A DNA stretch of 64,000 nt from Candidatus Omnitrophota bacterium (GCA_020632495.1 JACKFL010000005.1:1798001-1862000); one strand, 5' to 3'; positions 18,501-29,021 are shown, counted from the first letter of the stretch. Translations and numbers: made by a program. The notes: generated by a model not told the origin, from the letters alone.

Positions 18501-19723
18501 GTGAGTTTATCGTACTCAACCGTAACGGTTCAATCAGCATTAACAACGAATACGGACGTGAGTTTGAGCGCTACCAACTTCCGCAAGGGGCGGTTATCAA
18601 GTATCCGGACGGAGGCAATATCAAGAAGGACGAAATCTTTGTAACATGGGACCCGTATACGATTCCGATTATCACGGAAGTCCGCGGGGCGGTTACTTCG
18701 GAAGACATCATCAACGAAGTCACTGTTCAGGAAGAGCAAAATCCGATCACCGGTGTTACCGAGCGTGTCGTCGTCGAGCATAAGCAGGAATATCACCCGC
18801 AAATTATCATTACCGACGAGAAAAATGAAGTTGCCGGGATCTATTCCATTCCGATCGGTGCGCACATTCTCGTCCAGGATAAGCAAACGATCAATGCCGG
18901 GGATCTGATCGCGAAGATTCCGCGCGGCTTGGGTAAGACGCGTGACATCACGGGTGGTCTGCCGCGTGTCGCCGAGCTATTCGAAGCGCGTAAGCCGAAA
19001 GATCCGGCGGTTATCAGCGAGATCGACGGCAGCGTCGAGTTCGGTGAAGACAAAAAGGGTCGCCGTACGATTATCGTTAAAAGCTCGACGGGAATGACGG
19101 CGGAATATACGATCCCGCACGGTAAACACCCTAACGTATATCGTGGTGACCGTGTTTTTGCCGGACAGCAGCTCACCGACGGGCCGGTGGTTCCGCACGA
19201 TATTCTGCGCGTGTGCGGGGATAAAATTCTGCAGGAGTATCTCCTGAACGAAGTCCAGGAAGTCTACCGTTTGCAGGGGGTCAAGATCAACGATAAGCAC
19301 ATCGAGTTGATCATTTCCCAGATGCTGAAAAAAGTCAAAATCGAAGATCCGGGTGACAGTGAATTCCTGATCGGAGAGCAGGTGGATCGCATCGCGTTTC
19401 GTAAATCGAACGAACGCGTGCTGGCCAAAAAAGGCAAGCCGGCTCAAGCGACACCGCTGCTGCTGGGAATCACGAAAGTGTCTTTGACCACAGAGAGTTT
19501 CATCTCTGCGGCAAGCTTCCAAGAGACCACAAGAGTCTTGACAGAGGCGGCTTCATCTGGTAAAGTTGACCTTTTATGTGGACTTAAAGAGAACGTAATC
19601 GTGGGTCATTTAATACCCGCGGGAACCGGATTACATTACTACGACAACATAGAAGTGGTGAAATATGCCGACGATACAACAACTGATCAGGAAGAGCCGA
19701 AAGACGAAGAAGAGCAAGAGTAA
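15596..19723 (+). CDS. rpoC: DNA-directed RNA polymerase subunit beta'
   Basis: 1375-residue subunit holding the active-site magnesium. Zinc-finger cysteines Cys64, Cys66, Cys79 and Cys82 are present near the N-terminus; NADFDGDQMA, starting at residue 453, supplies the three catalytic aspartates; a second zinc site is seen in CESDRGVCVKC. The ATG at 15596 is used because the 43 residues upstream overlap rpoB and are not RpoC-like. The last 59 bases encode a very acidic tail (EEPKDEEEQE) and overlap the start of rpsL in another frame. Confidence 0.97.
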   Translation: MSKKSEDLKDRDHISIQIASAEIMRSWSRGVVKKAETLNYRTLKPEKDGLFCEKIFGPVRDWECACGKYKGIKFKGIVCDRCGVMVTRSAVRREWMGHIELACPVTHIWFYKAVPSRLAALLQIGLRDLEKLIYYEEYVVIDPGETPLKPKQFLTEDEYQDALVKYGGAFKAKIGAEAIREMFKDIDLTALCKKLRKDLEKANPAGTNAKKIAKTLKIVEDFKASNNSPEWMVLDVLPVIPPDLRPLVPLEGGRFATSDLNDLYRRVINRNNRLKKLIDLNAPEIICRNEKRMLQEAVDALLDNGRHGRPVLGSGNRPLKSLSDMLKGKQGRFRMNLLGKRVDYSGRSVIVVGPSLKLHQCGLPKKMALELFEPFIIRKLREKGYVHTIKGAKRMVERAKAEVWDILDEVIQDHPIMLNRAPTLHRLSIQAFYPTLVEGKAIKLHPLVCSAFNADFDGDQMAVHVPLSLEAQMECRLELLSINNLFSPADGRPVVSPSQDMVLGLYYLTKEEPNAKDKDRVFSGAEETIIAYNDGMLGIHERIKIKLDRPVWGEEKPSLIISQVEALEEEQEKVRELGEQNNNPIIETTVGRVIFNQILPREMGFVNEVLDKKKIGAVISSCYNQFGQKATIDLLDKLKDTGFANATLAGISIAIADMTIPSQKADILKNSRQEVSKVQDQYRKGIITGRERYNKIIDVWTHTTEALSDLVFDQMDPFNPVFIMADSGARGSRLQIRQLSGMRGLMAKPSGEIIENPITASFREGLTVLEYFISTHGARKGLADTALKTADAGYLTRRLVDVAQEIVVTEADCGTINGITVAAIVEGDELVVSLKERITGRVALDSIVDVVTDQKVVESGDLITEEKAELIEHLGIEKVRIRSVLTCESDRGVCVKCYGRNLATQRYVEVGEAVGTIAAQSIGEPGTQLTMRTFHIGGTASRAIEQSFYKSKNAGEIKYHQLRVVEKGSEFIVLNRNGSISINNEYGREFERYQLPQGAVIKYPDGGNIKKDEIFVTWDPYTIPIITEVRGAVTSEDIINEVTVQEEQNPITGVTERVVVEHKQEYHPQIIITDEKNEVAGIYSIPIGAHILVQDKQTINAGDLIAKIPRGLGKTRDITGGLPRVAELFEARKPKDPAVISEIDGSVEFGEDKKGRRTIIVKSSTGMTAEYTIPHGKHPNVYRGDRVFAGQQLTDGPVVPHDILRVCGDKILQEYLLNEVQEVYRLQGVKINDKHIELIISQMLKKVKIEDPGDSEFLIGEQVDRIAFRKSNERVLAKKGKPAQATPLLLGITKVSLTTESFISAASFQETTRVLTEAASSGKVDLLCGLKENVIVGHLIPAGTGLHYYDNIEVVKYADDTTTDQEEPKDEEEQE

Positions 19724-20042
19724 ATCCCCGGCGTTAACCAATTGTCCGTTCCGCCGCGGTGTCTGCCTTCAGGTTAAGACCATGACGCCCAAGAAGCCGA
19801 ATTCGGCTCTGCGCAAGGTCGCCCGTGTCCGTCTTTCGAACAAGTACGAGATCACGTCCTACATCCCGGGTGAAGGCCATAACCTTCAGGAACACTCCAT
19901 CGTACTCGTCAGAGGCGGTCGGGTTAAGGATTTGCCGGGTGTACGTTACCACGTCGTTCGCGGGACGCTCGACACAGCGGGTGTTAGCAAGCGGAAAAAA
20001 TCAAGATCAAAGTACGGAGCCAAGAAGGAACAACAAGGATAA
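19665..20042 (+). CDS. rpsL: 30S ribosomal protein S12
   Basis: 125-residue decoding-centre protein. The classic start MPTIQQLIRKSR sits inside rpoC, giving a 59-base out-of-frame overlap. The KPNSALRK and GGRVKDLPGVRYH segments carry the lysines altered in streptomycin-resistant mutants, here in the wild-type form, and the aspartate that RimO modifies in some bacteria. The stop overlaps the rpsG ATG by one base. No L7Ae-like gene lies between rpoC and rpsL, unlike in Firmicutes. Confidence 0.97.
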   Translation: MPTIQQLIRKSRKTKKSKSKSPALTNCPFRRGVCLQVKTMTPKKPNSALRKVARVRLSNKYEITSYIPGEGHNLQEHSIVLVRGGRVKDLPGVRYHVVRGTLDTAGVSKRKKSRSKYGAKKEQQG

Positions 20043-20512
20043 TGAGAAGACGCAGGGCAGAAAAAAGAGAGATACTCGCGGATCCGAAGTACAACAGTCG
20101 CCTGGTGGCGAAGTTCATTAATACGCTGATGTTGACGGGAAAGAAAACGGTTGCTGAAGGCATCGTTTATGCCGCATTTGAAATTATTGAGCAGAAGGTT
20201 CAGGATGGCGATCCCTTGAAGGTTTTCAACAAGGCCATCGATAACGTCCGTCCCCGTCTGGAAGTCAAGTCCAGACGTGTCGGTGGTGCCACTTACCAAG
20301 TTCCGATCGAAGTTCCCGTGGCGCGCGGGAATGCCCTGGCCTTTCGCTGGATTCGGGATTTCGCCCGCAAGAAAAAGGGCCGTCCTATGGAAATCAAGCT
20401 GGCGGATGAGCTGGTCGCGGCGTATAAGGGAGAAGGCGCGGCCGTTAAAAAACGGGATGATACTCACAAGATGGCCGATTCAAACAAGGCCTTCGCCCAC
20501 CTGAGATGGTAA
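20042..20512 (+). CDS. rpsG: 30S ribosomal protein S7
   Basis: 156-residue primary binder of the 16S 3' domain, at the head near the E site. The RRRRAEKRE opening, the LMLTGKKTVAE and GGATYQVPIEV segments and the end NKAFAHLRW match the family along the full length. It starts one base inside rpsL. In E. coli S7 represses the str operon from the rpsL-rpsG gap; no such gap exists here. Confidence 0.97.
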   Translation: MRRRRAEKREILADPKYNSRLVAKFINTLMLTGKKTVAEGIVYAAFEIIEQKVQDGDPLKVFNKAIDNVRPRLEVKSRRVGGATYQVPIEVPVARGNALAFRWIRDFARKKKGRPMEIKLADELVAAYKGEGAAVKKRDDTHKMADSNKAFAHLRW

Positions 20513-20559
20513 TCCGAACAGCATAAAAGGTTGAAGGCCTTTAAATATCAGAGGGAAAA

Positions 20560-22650
<2,091 letters not shown>

Positions 22651-22708
22651 CAGATTTCATACAGAAGAATGCGCAATTCGTAAATATTTAGAAGGAGGAA
22701 CTTGACCC

Positions 22709-23902
22709 ATGGCTAAAGAAAAATTCGTCAGAAATAAACCGCACTTGAACATCGGAACGATCGGTCACGTCGACCACGGTAAGACGACGTTGAGTGCCGC
22801 GATTACCACCATTCTCGCGAAAAAAGGACAGGCAGAAGCGAAAGGTTACGACATGATCGACAACGCGCCGGAAGAAAAAGAGCGCGGGGTTACGATCAAC
22901 ATCGCTCACCTGGAGTATGAGACGGATAAGCGTCACTATGCTCACATCGACTGCCCGGGTCACGCGGACTACATCAAGAACATGATTACCGGTGCGGCTC
23001 AGATGGACGGTGCGATTTTGTGCGTGTCCGCAGCCGACGGTGCCATGCCGCAAACCAAAGAGCATATTCTGCTCGCTCGTCAGGTTAACGTTCCCTCTAT
23101 TGTTGTGTTCATGAACAAATGCGATCAGGTTGAAGACGCCGAACTTCTCGACCTGGTTGAGCTGGAACTGCGTGAATTGTTGACGAAGTATGAATATGAC
23201 GGTGACAACACACCGATCATCCGCGGTAGCGCCCTGCAGGCCCTCGAGAATCCGGATGACGAAGAGAAGACCAAGCCGATTTTCGAATTGATGGATGCCG
23301 TTGACGCGTTCATTCCGGAACCGCCGCGCGAGCTCGACAAGCCGTTCCTGATGGCCGTTGAAGACATCTTCTCCATTTCCGGTCGCGGTACCGTTGCCAC
23401 GGGACGTATCGAACGTGGAAAGGTCAAGGTCGGGGAAGAAGTCGATATCGTCGGGATGAAGAAAGATATTTCCCAGACGGTCGTGACCGGGGTCGAAATG
23501 TTCCGCAAGGAATTGGATGAAGGTCAAGCCGGGGACAACGTCGGTCTGCTGCTGCGTGGTGTCGATAAGGACTCCATCGAACGCGGTCAAGTACTCGCGG
23601 CCAAGGGTTCCATTACCCCGCACACGAAGTTCAAGGCCAAAGCATACATTCTGACAAAGGAAGAAGGCGGACGTCACACACCGTTTTTCAACGGTTACCG
23701 TCCGCAATTTTATTTCCGGACGACTGACGTAACCGGATCGGCCAAGTTGCCGGAAGGTACGGAAATGGTCATGCCGGGCGATAACGTAGAAATTGAAGTG
23801 GAACTGATCGTTCCGATCGCGATGGAAAAAGAATTACGTTTCGCGATCCGTGAAGGTGGCCGTACCGTAGGGGCGGGCGTAATTCACGACGTCATTGCAT
23901 AA
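22709..23902 (+). CDS. tuf: Elongation factor Tu
   Basis: 397-residue GTPase that delivers aminoacyl-tRNA to the ribosome. G1 is GHVDHGKTT, G3 DCPGHADY with the catalytic His, G4 NKCD; beta-barrel domains 2 and 3 follow. The best ribosome site in the block, AAGGAGGAAC, lies about 10 bases upstream, consistent with the very high EF-Tu demand. It is the only tuf copy in the window. Confidence 0.98.
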   Translation: MAKEKFVRNKPHLNIGTIGHVDHGKTTLSAAITTILAKKGQAEAKGYDMIDNAPEEKERGVTINIAHLEYETDKRHYAHIDCPGHADYIKNMITGAAQMDGAILCVSAADGAMPQTKEHILLARQVNVPSIVVFMNKCDQVEDAELLDLVELELRELLTKYEYDGDNTPIIRGSALQALENPDDEEKTKPIFELMDAVDAFIPEPPRELDKPFLMAVEDIFSISGRGTVATGRIERGKVKVGEEVDIVGMKKDISQTVVTGVEMFRKELDEGQAGDNVGLLLRGVDKDSIERGQVLAAKGSITPHTKFKAKAYILTKEEGGRHTPFFNGYRPQFYFRTTDVTGSAKLPEGTEMVMPGDNVEIEVELIVPIAMEKELRFAIREGGRTVGAGVIHDVIA

Positions 23903-23925
23903 CACTCGAGAAAGACGGTAACGTC

Positions 23926-24228
23926 ATGCAAAAAATTAGGATAAAACTCAAGGCTTTTGATCACCGGCTGATCGACCAGTCGGCTCAGGAAATCGTGGAC
24001 ACGGCCATCCGGACCGGAGCGAAGATCTCCGGACCGGTGCCGTTGCCGACGAAGAAAGAGCTCTATACGGTTCTGCGCTCTCCGGTTATCGATAAGAAGT
24101 CACGAGAACAATTCGGTTTGGCCACCCACAAGCGGCTGATCGATTTGCTCGAGCCGACGGCCAAGACGGTCGAGGCGCTGCGCAAATTGAATCTGCCGGC
24201 CGGTGTGGATGTCGAAATTAAACAGTAA
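23926..24228 (+). CDS. rpsJ: 30S ribosomal protein S10
   Basis: 100-residue S10 of the 30S head, also NusE in antitermination complexes with NusB. The start KIRIKLKAFDHRLID and the SGPVPLPT loop are diagnostic. It opens the S10 block just 23 bases after tuf, so the long L4-controlled leader known upstream of E. coli rpsJ cannot be present. rplC follows after 44 bases. Confidence 0.97.
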   Translation: MQKIRIKLKAFDHRLIDQSAQEIVDTAIRTGAKISGPVPLPTKKELYTVLRSPVIDKKSREQFGLATHKRLIDLLEPTAKTVEALRKLNLPAGVDVEIKQ

Positions 24229-24272
24229 TCTCAGTTCCGTCAAATCGGCCCTGAGTACAATAACGGTGCAAC

Positions 24273-25229
24273 ATGTCCGAGAACGATAAGAAAGAAGATC
24301 AGGAAAAACCGGCCGAAGCTGAGGCTAAGCAAGAGCAGCCGCAGGCTGAGGCGTCCAAAGAAGAAGCCTCCGTGGTTCAGGAAGCGGCGGACAAGTCCGC
24401 TGCCGAAGCCAAGGCCGAAGAGCCGGCGCAAGCCGTTGCGGCTGAGGAAGCCCCGGCCGCCGAAGCGGAACCCGAACCGGTTGCGCAGGAGCTTAAGGAA
24501 CCGGAAGAGCATACGGTAACCGGGATGATCGGCCGCAAACTGGGCATGACGCAAATTTTCGACAAGGATGGAAATGTCATACCCGTCACGATAGTCGAAG
24601 TCGGTCCGTGTACGGTGGTTGATGTGCGTGAAGATACCGGACGGGTGATTCTCGGATACGGTGATGTTAAGGAAAGCCGGATCGGAAAGCCGCAGCTCGG
24701 CTTCTTCAAGAAGCAGGGGGCCGAACCGCGTCGCATCCTGCGCGAGTTTCGTTCGTCGGATACGTCGCCTTACAAGGTCGGCATGCCCGTCAGCGCGCGT
24801 GTGTTTAAGCCGGGCGATTATGTTGATGTCTCCGGAACGTCGATCGGAAAGGGATTCCAGGGCGGTATGAAGCGCCACGGTTGGTCAGGCGGCCCCGGGG
24901 GACACGGTTCTATGCATCACCGTCGGGTCGGTTCGATCGGTATGAGTGCCGATCCTTCCAGAACGTTGAAAGGTCGGACGATGCCGGGTCAGATGGGTAA
25001 CAAGCGGGCCACGACGCAGGGCTTACGCGTGATGGACATTGATGCCGACCGCAATATTGCCTTACTTAAAGGCGCCGTTCCCGGACACAAAAACGGGATT
25101 GTGACGGTACAAATTTCCCGCAAGAAGAAATGGCGCGACCTTAATGAAGTTAAGGCTGTTGTTCAGCATAAGGTCAACCCGATGAAACAAAGTAAGGCGA
25201 AGGCCGGTGCTAAGAAGAAGGGTAAATAA
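24273..25229 (+). CDS. rplC: 50S ribosomal protein L3 with long acidic N-terminal extension
   Basis: L3 is an early-assembly protein whose loop reaches the peptidyl-transferase centre. The L3 core runs from about residue 82 (VTGMIGRKLGMTQIF) to the end and contains GGPGGHGSMHHRR; by itself it has the usual length of about 210-235. It is preceded by about 80 residues made largely of Ala, Glu, Lys, Gln and Pro, giving 318 in all. No ATG occurs near the core start, so the extension is probably translated; its role is unknown. Confidence 0.94.
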   Translation: MSENDKKEDQEKPAEAEAKQEQPQAEASKEEASVVQEAADKSAAEAKAEEPAQAVAAEEAPAAEAEPEPVAQELKEPEEHTVTGMIGRKLGMTQIFDKDGNVIPVTIVEVGPCTVVDVREDTGRVILGYGDVKESRIGKPQLGFFKKQGAEPRRILREFRSSDTSPYKVGMPVSARVFKPGDYVDVSGTSIGKGFQGGMKRHGWSGGPGGHGSMHHRRVGSIGMSADPSRTLKGRTMPGQMGNKRATTQGLRVMDIDADRNIALLKGAVPGHKNGIVTVQISRKKKWRDLNEVKAVVQHKVNPMKQSKAKAGAKKKGK

Positions 25230-25231
25230 CG

Positions 25232-25891
25232 GTGGCTAAGCTAGCGATATATAACAAAGAAGGTCAGGAAAGCGGAAGCATCGAACTGCCGGAGGAAATC
25301 TTCGGCAGCCATGTCAATCAAGATGTTATCCATCAGGCGGTGGTGATGTACCAGGCTTCATTACGTCAGGGCAACGCCTCGACCAAGACGCGTGGTGATC
25401 GAAACGGCGGTGGTAAGAAACCGTTCCGCCAAAAAGGTACCGGTCGTGCACGGGCCGGGTCCTCACGCTCCCCCTTGTGGAAGGGCGGCGGTATTGTCTT
25501 CGGACCTCACCCGCGTGATTTCGGATATTCCGTGCCTAAGAAGGTCCGGTTACTGGCCCTGGCAGAGAGTCTTAAAGTGCGTCACAAGGAAAGCCGTCTG
25601 CTGTGTGTCGAAGATCTGACCGCAGAATTATCGAAGACTAAGGACTTCGCGGCTATCTTGAGTAATCTCAAAATGGATGGCAAGATTGTGGCCGCGCTGG
25701 AAGGAAGCAATGATACGGTTCGCCGGGTATCGCGGAACATCCGCTCATTCGACCTGGTCCGATCCCAAGACATGAATGCGCTTGATGTTCTGAAGCACAA
25801 GTTCGTTTTGGTCAGTAAAACGGCCATGACAGACCTGATTCAGCGCGTCAAGGGCGAGACGCAAGCAACCGCGAAGCAAGAGGCAGCATGA
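25232..25891 (+). CDS. rplD: 50S ribosomal protein L4
   Basis: 219-residue L4, lining the exit tunnel with its extended loop (GGGKKPFRQKGTGRARAGS). The start is GTG, two bases after rplC. In E. coli it doubles as S10-operon repressor; nothing here shows whether that applies. A short Ala/Glu/Lys tail ends the protein, and its stop overlaps the rplW ATG by four bases. Confidence 0.96.
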   Translation: MAKLAIYNKEGQESGSIELPEEIFGSHVNQDVIHQAVVMYQASLRQGNASTKTRGDRNGGGKKPFRQKGTGRARAGSSRSPLWKGGGIVFGPHPRDFGYSVPKKVRLLALAESLKVRHKESRLLCVEDLTAELSKTKDFAAILSNLKMDGKIVAALEGSNDTVRRVSRNIRSFDLVRSQDMNALDVLKHKFVLVSKTAMTDLIQRVKGETQATAKQEAA

Positions 25892-26166
25892 AAACCTGTT
25901 ACGACATTATCAAAACATTGGTCAGGACCGAAAAGGGAACTGACTTGGAAAAGTTGAACCAGTACCTCTTTCAGGTCAACTCGAAGGCCAATAAGATCGA
26001 AATCAAGCAGGCCGTCGAGGAGATATACAAGGTGAAGGTCACGAAAGTCAATACTTTGTACATGCGTGGGAAGTTGCGCCGTGTCCGTCAGGAGCAGGGC
26101 AGCACGTCGCCGTGGAAGAAGGCCATCGTGACCCTCAAAGAGGGCGACAAAATAGAGGTGACTTAA
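25888..26166 (+). CDS. rplW: 50S ribosomal protein L23
   Basis: 92-residue L23 at the tunnel exit, where trigger factor and SRP dock. YDIIKTLVRTEKGT opens it; the VNSKANKIEIKQAVEEIYKV segment is the family core. It overlaps rplD by four bases and is followed by the GTG of rplB after one base. Confidence 0.96.
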   Translation: MKTCYDIIKTLVRTEKGTDLEKLNQYLFQVNSKANKIEIKQAVEEIYKVKVTKVNTLYMRGKLRRVRQEQGSTSPWKKAIVTLKEGDKIEVT

Positions 26167-26167
26167 G

Positions 26168-27007
26168 GTGGGACTGAGAAAATTCAAACCGACAACGCCA
26201 ACGCTACGCCATACCAAGATCTCGGATTTTAAAGAGATTACCAAGTCCAAGCCGGAAAAATCTCTTTTGAAGGTCCTCAAGAAGACGGGCGGGCGTAATT
26301 CGAATGGCCGTATTACATGTCGTTATCGGGGCGGCGGTCACAAACGGATGTACCGCTTGATCGACTTTAGACGCAGTCGTTTGGATGCTCCTGCCGAGGT
26401 GCTGGGTATTGAGTACGATCCTAACCGCAGTGCGCGTATCGCACTGATCCAGTATGAGGACAAGGAAAAGGCCTACATCCTGGCCCCTATCGATCTCAAA
26501 GTCGGGGACAAGGTTGTCAGCACCACAGATCAAAATATCGATTTTCGCGTCGGGAATTGCATGCCGCTTCGTCGCATCCCGCTGGGTTCTGCCGTGCATA
26601 ACATCGAATTGAAGCCGGGGCGTGGCGGACAGATTGTCCGCTCGGCTGGTACGTCAGCTCAGATCATGGCCAAGGAAGGGGATTTTGCCTTCATCCGTAT
26701 GCCGAGCAGCGAAGTCCGCAAGATCCGCCTGGAATGCCGTGCGACCATCGGTCAGGTCGGCAACGTCGAGCATGAAACGCGCACTCTTGGTAAGGCCGGA
26801 CGTATGCGCTGGATGGGGCGCCGCGGAGGTGTTCGCGGGGTTGTTATGAATCCGGTGGATCACCCGCACGGCGGGGGTGAAGGTAAGGCTCCGCAAGGGA
26901 ATCCGCACCCGGTTACCCCGTGGGGTAAGCCGACAAAGGGCTACAAGACGCGTAAAATCAAAAAGTATTCCAACAAGTACATCGTCAGACGCAGAGGGGC
27001 AAAATAG
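26168..27007 (+). CDS. rplB: 50S ribosomal protein L2
   Basis: 279-residue L2, needed for subunit joining and peptidyl-transferase assembly. The RYRGGGHKR segment and the invariant DHPHGGGEGK with the key histidine near the C-terminus are intact. The start is GTG. It is followed by rpsS after one base, in the universal rplB-rpsS order. Confidence 0.98.
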   Translation: MGLRKFKPTTPTLRHTKISDFKEITKSKPEKSLLKVLKKTGGRNSNGRITCRYRGGGHKRMYRLIDFRRSRLDAPAEVLGIEYDPNRSARIALIQYEDKEKAYILAPIDLKVGDKVVSTTDQNIDFRVGNCMPLRRIPLGSAVHNIELKPGRGGQIVRSAGTSAQIMAKEGDFAFIRMPSSEVRKIRLECRATIGQVGNVEHETRTLGKAGRMRWMGRRGGVRGVVMNPVDHPHGGGEGKAPQGNPHPVTPWGKPTKGYKTRKIKKYSNKYIVRRRGAK

Positions 27008-27008
27008 C

Positions 27009-27296
27009 ATGGCACGTTCAGTTAAAAAAGGGCCTTTCCTGGACCCGTCGTTGGAAAGAAAATTGCGTCGTCAGATAGAATCGGGCAAACGTGAGCACAT
27101 CAAAACGTGGTCACGCCGCTCAACGATTACGCCTGACTTCGTCGGTTTCACCGTAGCCATTCATGACGGACGCAAGCATGTCCCGGTATTTATCACGGAA
27201 AATATGGTGGGTTACAAGTTTGGAGATTTTGCACCCACCAGAACGTTCCGCAAACACGGCGGTGTGAAGGCCAAGAAGGCACCGCAGAAGACGTAA
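27009..27296 (+). CDS. rpsS: 30S ribosomal protein S19
   Basis: 95-residue 30S head protein next to S13 in the subunit bridge. MARSVKKGPFLDPSLERKL is the classic start; RRSTITPDFVG and the FAPTRTFRKHGG end match. An upstream in-frame extension inside rplB is rejected because it is not S19-like and the ATG at 27009 fits the family start. Confidence 0.97.
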   Translation: MARSVKKGPFLDPSLERKLRRQIESGKREHIKTWSRRSTITPDFVGFTVAIHDGRKHVPVFITENMVGYKFGDFAPTRTFRKHGGVKAKKAPQKT

Positions 27297-27306
27297 GGGT
27301 AGTAAG

Positions 27307-27642
27307 ATGATATCACGCGCTAAAGTCAGATATTCCAGAGTTTCGCCGACCAAGGTCCGGCCTGTTATCGATTTAATCCGTGGACGTAAGGTCCTGCCTT
27401 CGTTGGCGATGTTGACACACATCAACAAGGGTTCATCCAAGATGGTGGCCAAGGCATTGAGTTCAGCCATCAGCAATGCGAAGCAGAAGGGCCTGAGCGA
27501 AGATCAGCTGTACATCTCGAAGATCACCGCCGATCAAGGGCCGTCCTGGAGACGATTCCGGGCAGCCGCCTTCGGCCGGGCGACAGGGATTATTAAGCGG
27601 ACGACACATTTAACCGTCGAACTGGACCTGGTAACCAAATAA
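27307..27642 (+). CDS. rplV: 50S ribosomal protein L22
   Basis: 111-residue L22 whose beta-hairpin lines the peptide exit tunnel. The segments RVSPTKVRPVIDLIRG and PSWRRFRAAAFGRA are diagnostic. There is no long eukaryote-like or low-complexity tail, unlike several neighbours. AGGGTAGTAAG precedes the ATG; rpsC follows after 13 bases. Confidence 0.97.
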   Translation: MISRAKVRYSRVSPTKVRPVIDLIRGRKVLPSLAMLTHINKGSSKMVAKALSSAISNAKQKGLSEDQLYISKITADQGPSWRRFRAAAFGRATGIIKRTTHLTVELDLVTK

Positions 27643-27655
27643 GGAGTCATTTTAA

Positions 27656-28387
27656 GTGGGCCAAAAAGTCAACCCAATCTGTTTACGCATCGGATACATC
27701 CAAAATTGGCGTAGCCTGTGGTTCGCCGACCGTGGTGAATTCAGAAAGTTTGTGGTGGAGGATTACAAAATCCGCCAGTACATCAAGAATAAATTTGCCC
27801 AGGCGTCTGTGGCCAAGGTTGTCATCGAGCGTTTGGCGGACAAGATCAAGGTGATTATTCATACAGCCCGCCCGGGTGTGATCATCGGACGGCGCGGCGC
27901 CGACATCGAGCGGCTGCGTGCCGATCTGGGTAAGATTTCTACCAAAGAAATCGCGATCGAGACCCGTGAAATCAAGAATCCCTCTTTGGATGCGCAGCTG
28001 GTGGCTCAAAATGTGGGCTTCCAATTGGCTAAGCGCGTCGCCTTCCGGCGCGCCATGAAGCGGGCGATTGATCAGTCTCTGCAGGCCGGAGCAAAAGGGA
28101 TCAAGATTCAGTGCGCCGGACGTTTGAACGGCGTGGAAATGGCGCGGACGGAAAGCTACCTGGAGGGCAAATTGCCGCTACAGACGTACCGGGCTAATAT
28201 CGATTACGGATTTTCGGAATCGCTGACAACGTACGGGATTCTGGGCATCAAGGTCTGGATCAACAAGGGTGAAGTTATCGGAGGCGTCAACCCACAGGAA
28301 GAAGCCGAGAGCAAGCCGCAACAACAGCAACGTCCGCCGCGCAGATCTGCGGCGCCGAAACCGGCTACCAGTAACGAAGGGTCATAA
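27656..28387 (+). CDS. rpsC: 30S ribosomal protein S3
   Basis: 243-residue mRNA-entry-channel protein. It opens GQKVNPICLRIGY, has a KH domain with VIIGRRGADIERL, and a C-terminal domain ending near GGVNPQEE. The last 30 residues are a Gln/Pro/Ala-rich tail, longer than in E. coli (233) but a common kind of extension. The start is GTG, preceded by AAGGAG. Confidence 0.97.
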   Translation: MGQKVNPICLRIGYIQNWRSLWFADRGEFRKFVVEDYKIRQYIKNKFAQASVAKVVIERLADKIKVIIHTARPGVIIGRRGADIERLRADLGKISTKEIAIETREIKNPSLDAQLVAQNVGFQLAKRVAFRRAMKRAIDQSLQAGAKGIKIQCAGRLNGVEMARTESYLEGKLPLQTYRANIDYGFSESLTTYGILGIKVWINKGEVIGGVNPQEEAESKPQQQQRPPRRSAAPKPATSNEGS

Positions 28388-28389
28388 TC

Positions 28390-28806
28390 ATGCTTTTAAT
28401 GCCAAGAAAAACTAAATACCGCAAGTCGCTGAAGGGCAAGCGCCGTGGTATCGCGACCGTCGGCAACCGGATTACCTTTGGGGAATACGGCCTGAAGGCG
28501 CTGGAAAACGGTTATATCCGCGGAACACATATGGAAGCCTGTCGTATCGTGGTCGCGCGTAAGATGAAGGGCGCCGGTAAGTTATGGATCAATGTTTTCC
28601 CAAGTAAGCCGGTCAGCAAGAAGCCGGCCGAAACCCGCATGGGGAAAGGGAAGGGTGACCTGGATCACTGGGTGGCTGTCGTTCGTCGCGGGAAGGTCAT
28701 TTTTGAACTGAGTGGGGTTCCCGAAGATTTTGCCAAGACTGTGCTGCGCTTGGTCTCTTTCAAGCTGCCGGTTAAAACCAAATTTGTTAAGCGGGGTGGC
28801 ATGTAA
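28390..28806 (+). CDS. rplP: 50S ribosomal protein L16
   Basis: 138-residue L16 that positions tRNA in the A and P sites. PRKTKYRKSLKGKRRG at the start and KPVSKKPAETRMGKGKG in the middle are family signatures. Two in-frame ATGs exist, 28390 and 28399; the first is taken because GAAGGG sits a suitable distance upstream and L16 often begins MLMP. The stop overlaps the rpmC ATG by one base. Confidence 0.96.
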   Translation: MLLMPRKTKYRKSLKGKRRGIATVGNRITFGEYGLKALENGYIRGTHMEACRIVVARKMKGAGKLWINVFPSKPVSKKPAETRMGKGKGDLDHWVAVVRRGKVIFELSGVPEDFAKTVLRLVSFKLPVKTKFVKRGGM

Positions 28807-29021
28807 TGAAGGCCAAGGAATTACGAGAATTGAGCTCCCAGGACCTCACCGCGAAAGAGCGGGCATTCAAGAAGGAATTATTCGACTTAAGAAACCTCAA
28901 CCGTGTCGGTCGAGTCGAAAAACCTTCCCGATTTCGCGAACTGCGCCGGGACATTGCGCGAATTTTAACAATTTTAAAGGAAAGAGAAATCAATGAGCGA
29001 AGTGCAAGCGCGAACAAGTAA
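28806..29021 (+). CDS. rpmC: 50S ribosomal protein L29
   Basis: 71-residue helical hairpin protein near the tunnel exit. The start MKAKELRELSSQDL and the FDLRNLNRVGRVEKPSRFRELRRDIARI helix (in part) match L29. Its last 29 bases overlap the start of rpsQ in another frame, a longer overlap than elsewhere in this block. Confidence 0.94.
   Translation: MKAKELRELSSQDLTAKERAFKKELFDLRNLNRVGRVEKPSRFRELRRDIARILTILKEREINERSASANK

Noticed and set aside
22688..23707. Minus-strand ORF of 339 residues opposite tuf
   Set aside because: It is antisense to the highly constrained tuf gene and its residues mirror tuf codons; no motif or ribosome site is seen.
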